Of a DNA stretch of 20,937 nt, positions 20,780-20,937 are shown in pieces. Origin of the DNA: JAJPHT01 sp035526585. Its GTDB lineage: Archaea; Thermoplasmatota; SW-10-69-26; JACQPN01; JAJPHT01. The notes beneath the pieces were generated by a model. That model worked only from the letters and a program-made list of their open reading frames with translations. It was not told the origin of the DNA and ran no database searches. The stretch covers positions 1 through 20,937 of the forward strand of contig DATLCC010000038.1 of the NCBI GenBank assembly GCA_035526585.1. The letters run 5' to 3'. Every line of letters starts with the position of its first letter. Within the stretch, counting starts at the first letter, position 1. A program made the translations under genes and the position numbers.

Positions 20780-20937
20780 ATGGTCAAGCGCAACCCCTTC
20801 CCGGAAGAGGGCGAGCTCGTCGTCGCCACCGTCAAGGACGTCAAGGGCTTCGGCGCGTTCTGCAACCTCGACGAGTACCCCGGCAAGGAGGGCTTCATCC
20901 ACATCGCGGAGGTCGCCGCCGGCTGGGTCAAGTACGT
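20780..20937 (+). CDS. Translation initiation factor aIF2 alpha subunit (partial, N-terminal)
   Basis: The first 52 codons are present and the gene runs off the right edge. The opening residues MVKRNPFPEEGELVVATVKD, then GFGAFCNLDEYPGKEGFIHI and AEVAAGWVKYV, are the S1 (OB-fold) domain that begins archaeal and eukaryotic IF2-alpha. The GGREGFIH-type loop is conserved here as GKEGFIHI. The Ser51-loop region of the eukaryotic protein lies just beyond the visible end. The protein is part of the heterotrimeric factor delivering initiator tRNA to the small subunit. The eL42-eS27-aIF2-alpha order is typical of archaea, apart from the inserted membrane-protein gene and the separate TATA box. Confidence 0.95.
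   Translation, partial: MVKRNPFPEEGELVVATVKDVKGFGAFCNLDEYPGKEGFIHIAEVAAGWVKY

Noticed and set aside
1..20937. CRISPR array, insertion sequence, integrase or tRNA gene
   Set aside because: I saw no regularly spaced direct repeats, no transposase or integrase motifs and no tRNA cloverleaf on either strand, although a covariance-model scan would be more sensitive.

Overview
This looks like chromosomal DNA from a high-GC euryarchaeon, most likely of the Thermoplasmatota type. Archaeal markers are eL42 and eS27 followed by the alpha subunit of aIF2, an alpha2-type glycyl-tRNA synthetase, an archaeal-type phosphopantetheine adenylyltransferase fused to a DUF84-type NTPase, a DUF2240 protein, a bacterioopsin-activator-type (HTH_10) regulator, and a PGF-type C-terminal sorting signal. 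Many genes have a TATA-like box about 25 to 30 bases before the start codon, as expected for leaderless archaeal transcripts. GTG and TTG starts are common. The lineage is inferred from gene content only.

Layout, left to right. 1-1504 is lower in GC (roughly 55-62 percent in lines I counted, against about 63-75 percent later). It holds the tail of a cysteine-containing ORF, a multi-pass membrane protein and a secreted protein, none recognised. 1692-4164 encodes a PGF-CTERM-like surface protein and a PKD-domain lipoprotein. 4326-6183 has an EamA/DMT exporter and an HTH_10 regulator. 6389-7490 is an overlapping pair, a HisA/HisF-related TIM barrel and a DUF2240 protein. 7559-8521 is a lipoprotein with a ladder of TSNGD repeats (DUF4097-like). 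8551-9543 is the CoA-biosynthesis/house-cleaning NTPase fusion. 9796-11130 is a class III aminotransferase. 11195-15584 is a run of exported proteins: a Kelch/FN3/PKD surface protein, a 90-residue secreted protein and a metzincin-like lipoprotein.

The minus strand then carries a class I methyltransferase, glycyl-tRNA synthetase and a two-helix membrane protein. From 18971 the plus strand carries a strong TATA box, a leader with several perfect hairpins, eL42, eS27, a terminator, an unusual type I membrane protein, and the start of aIF2-alpha.

The two most unusual signals lie at the right end. First, the 19011-19114 leader of the ribosomal-protein genes has a 13-bp hairpin, a 10-bp hairpin, a possible enclosing stem and a UUCG hairpin. 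Second, the gene inserted between eS27 and aIF2-alpha encodes an extracytoplasmic domain, one transmembrane helix and a short cytoplasmic region resembling a collapsed protein kinase without catalytic residues. This recalls the layout of the eukaryotic eIF2-alpha kinase PERK. The kinase reading and any link to aIF2-alpha are inference from motif resemblance and position.
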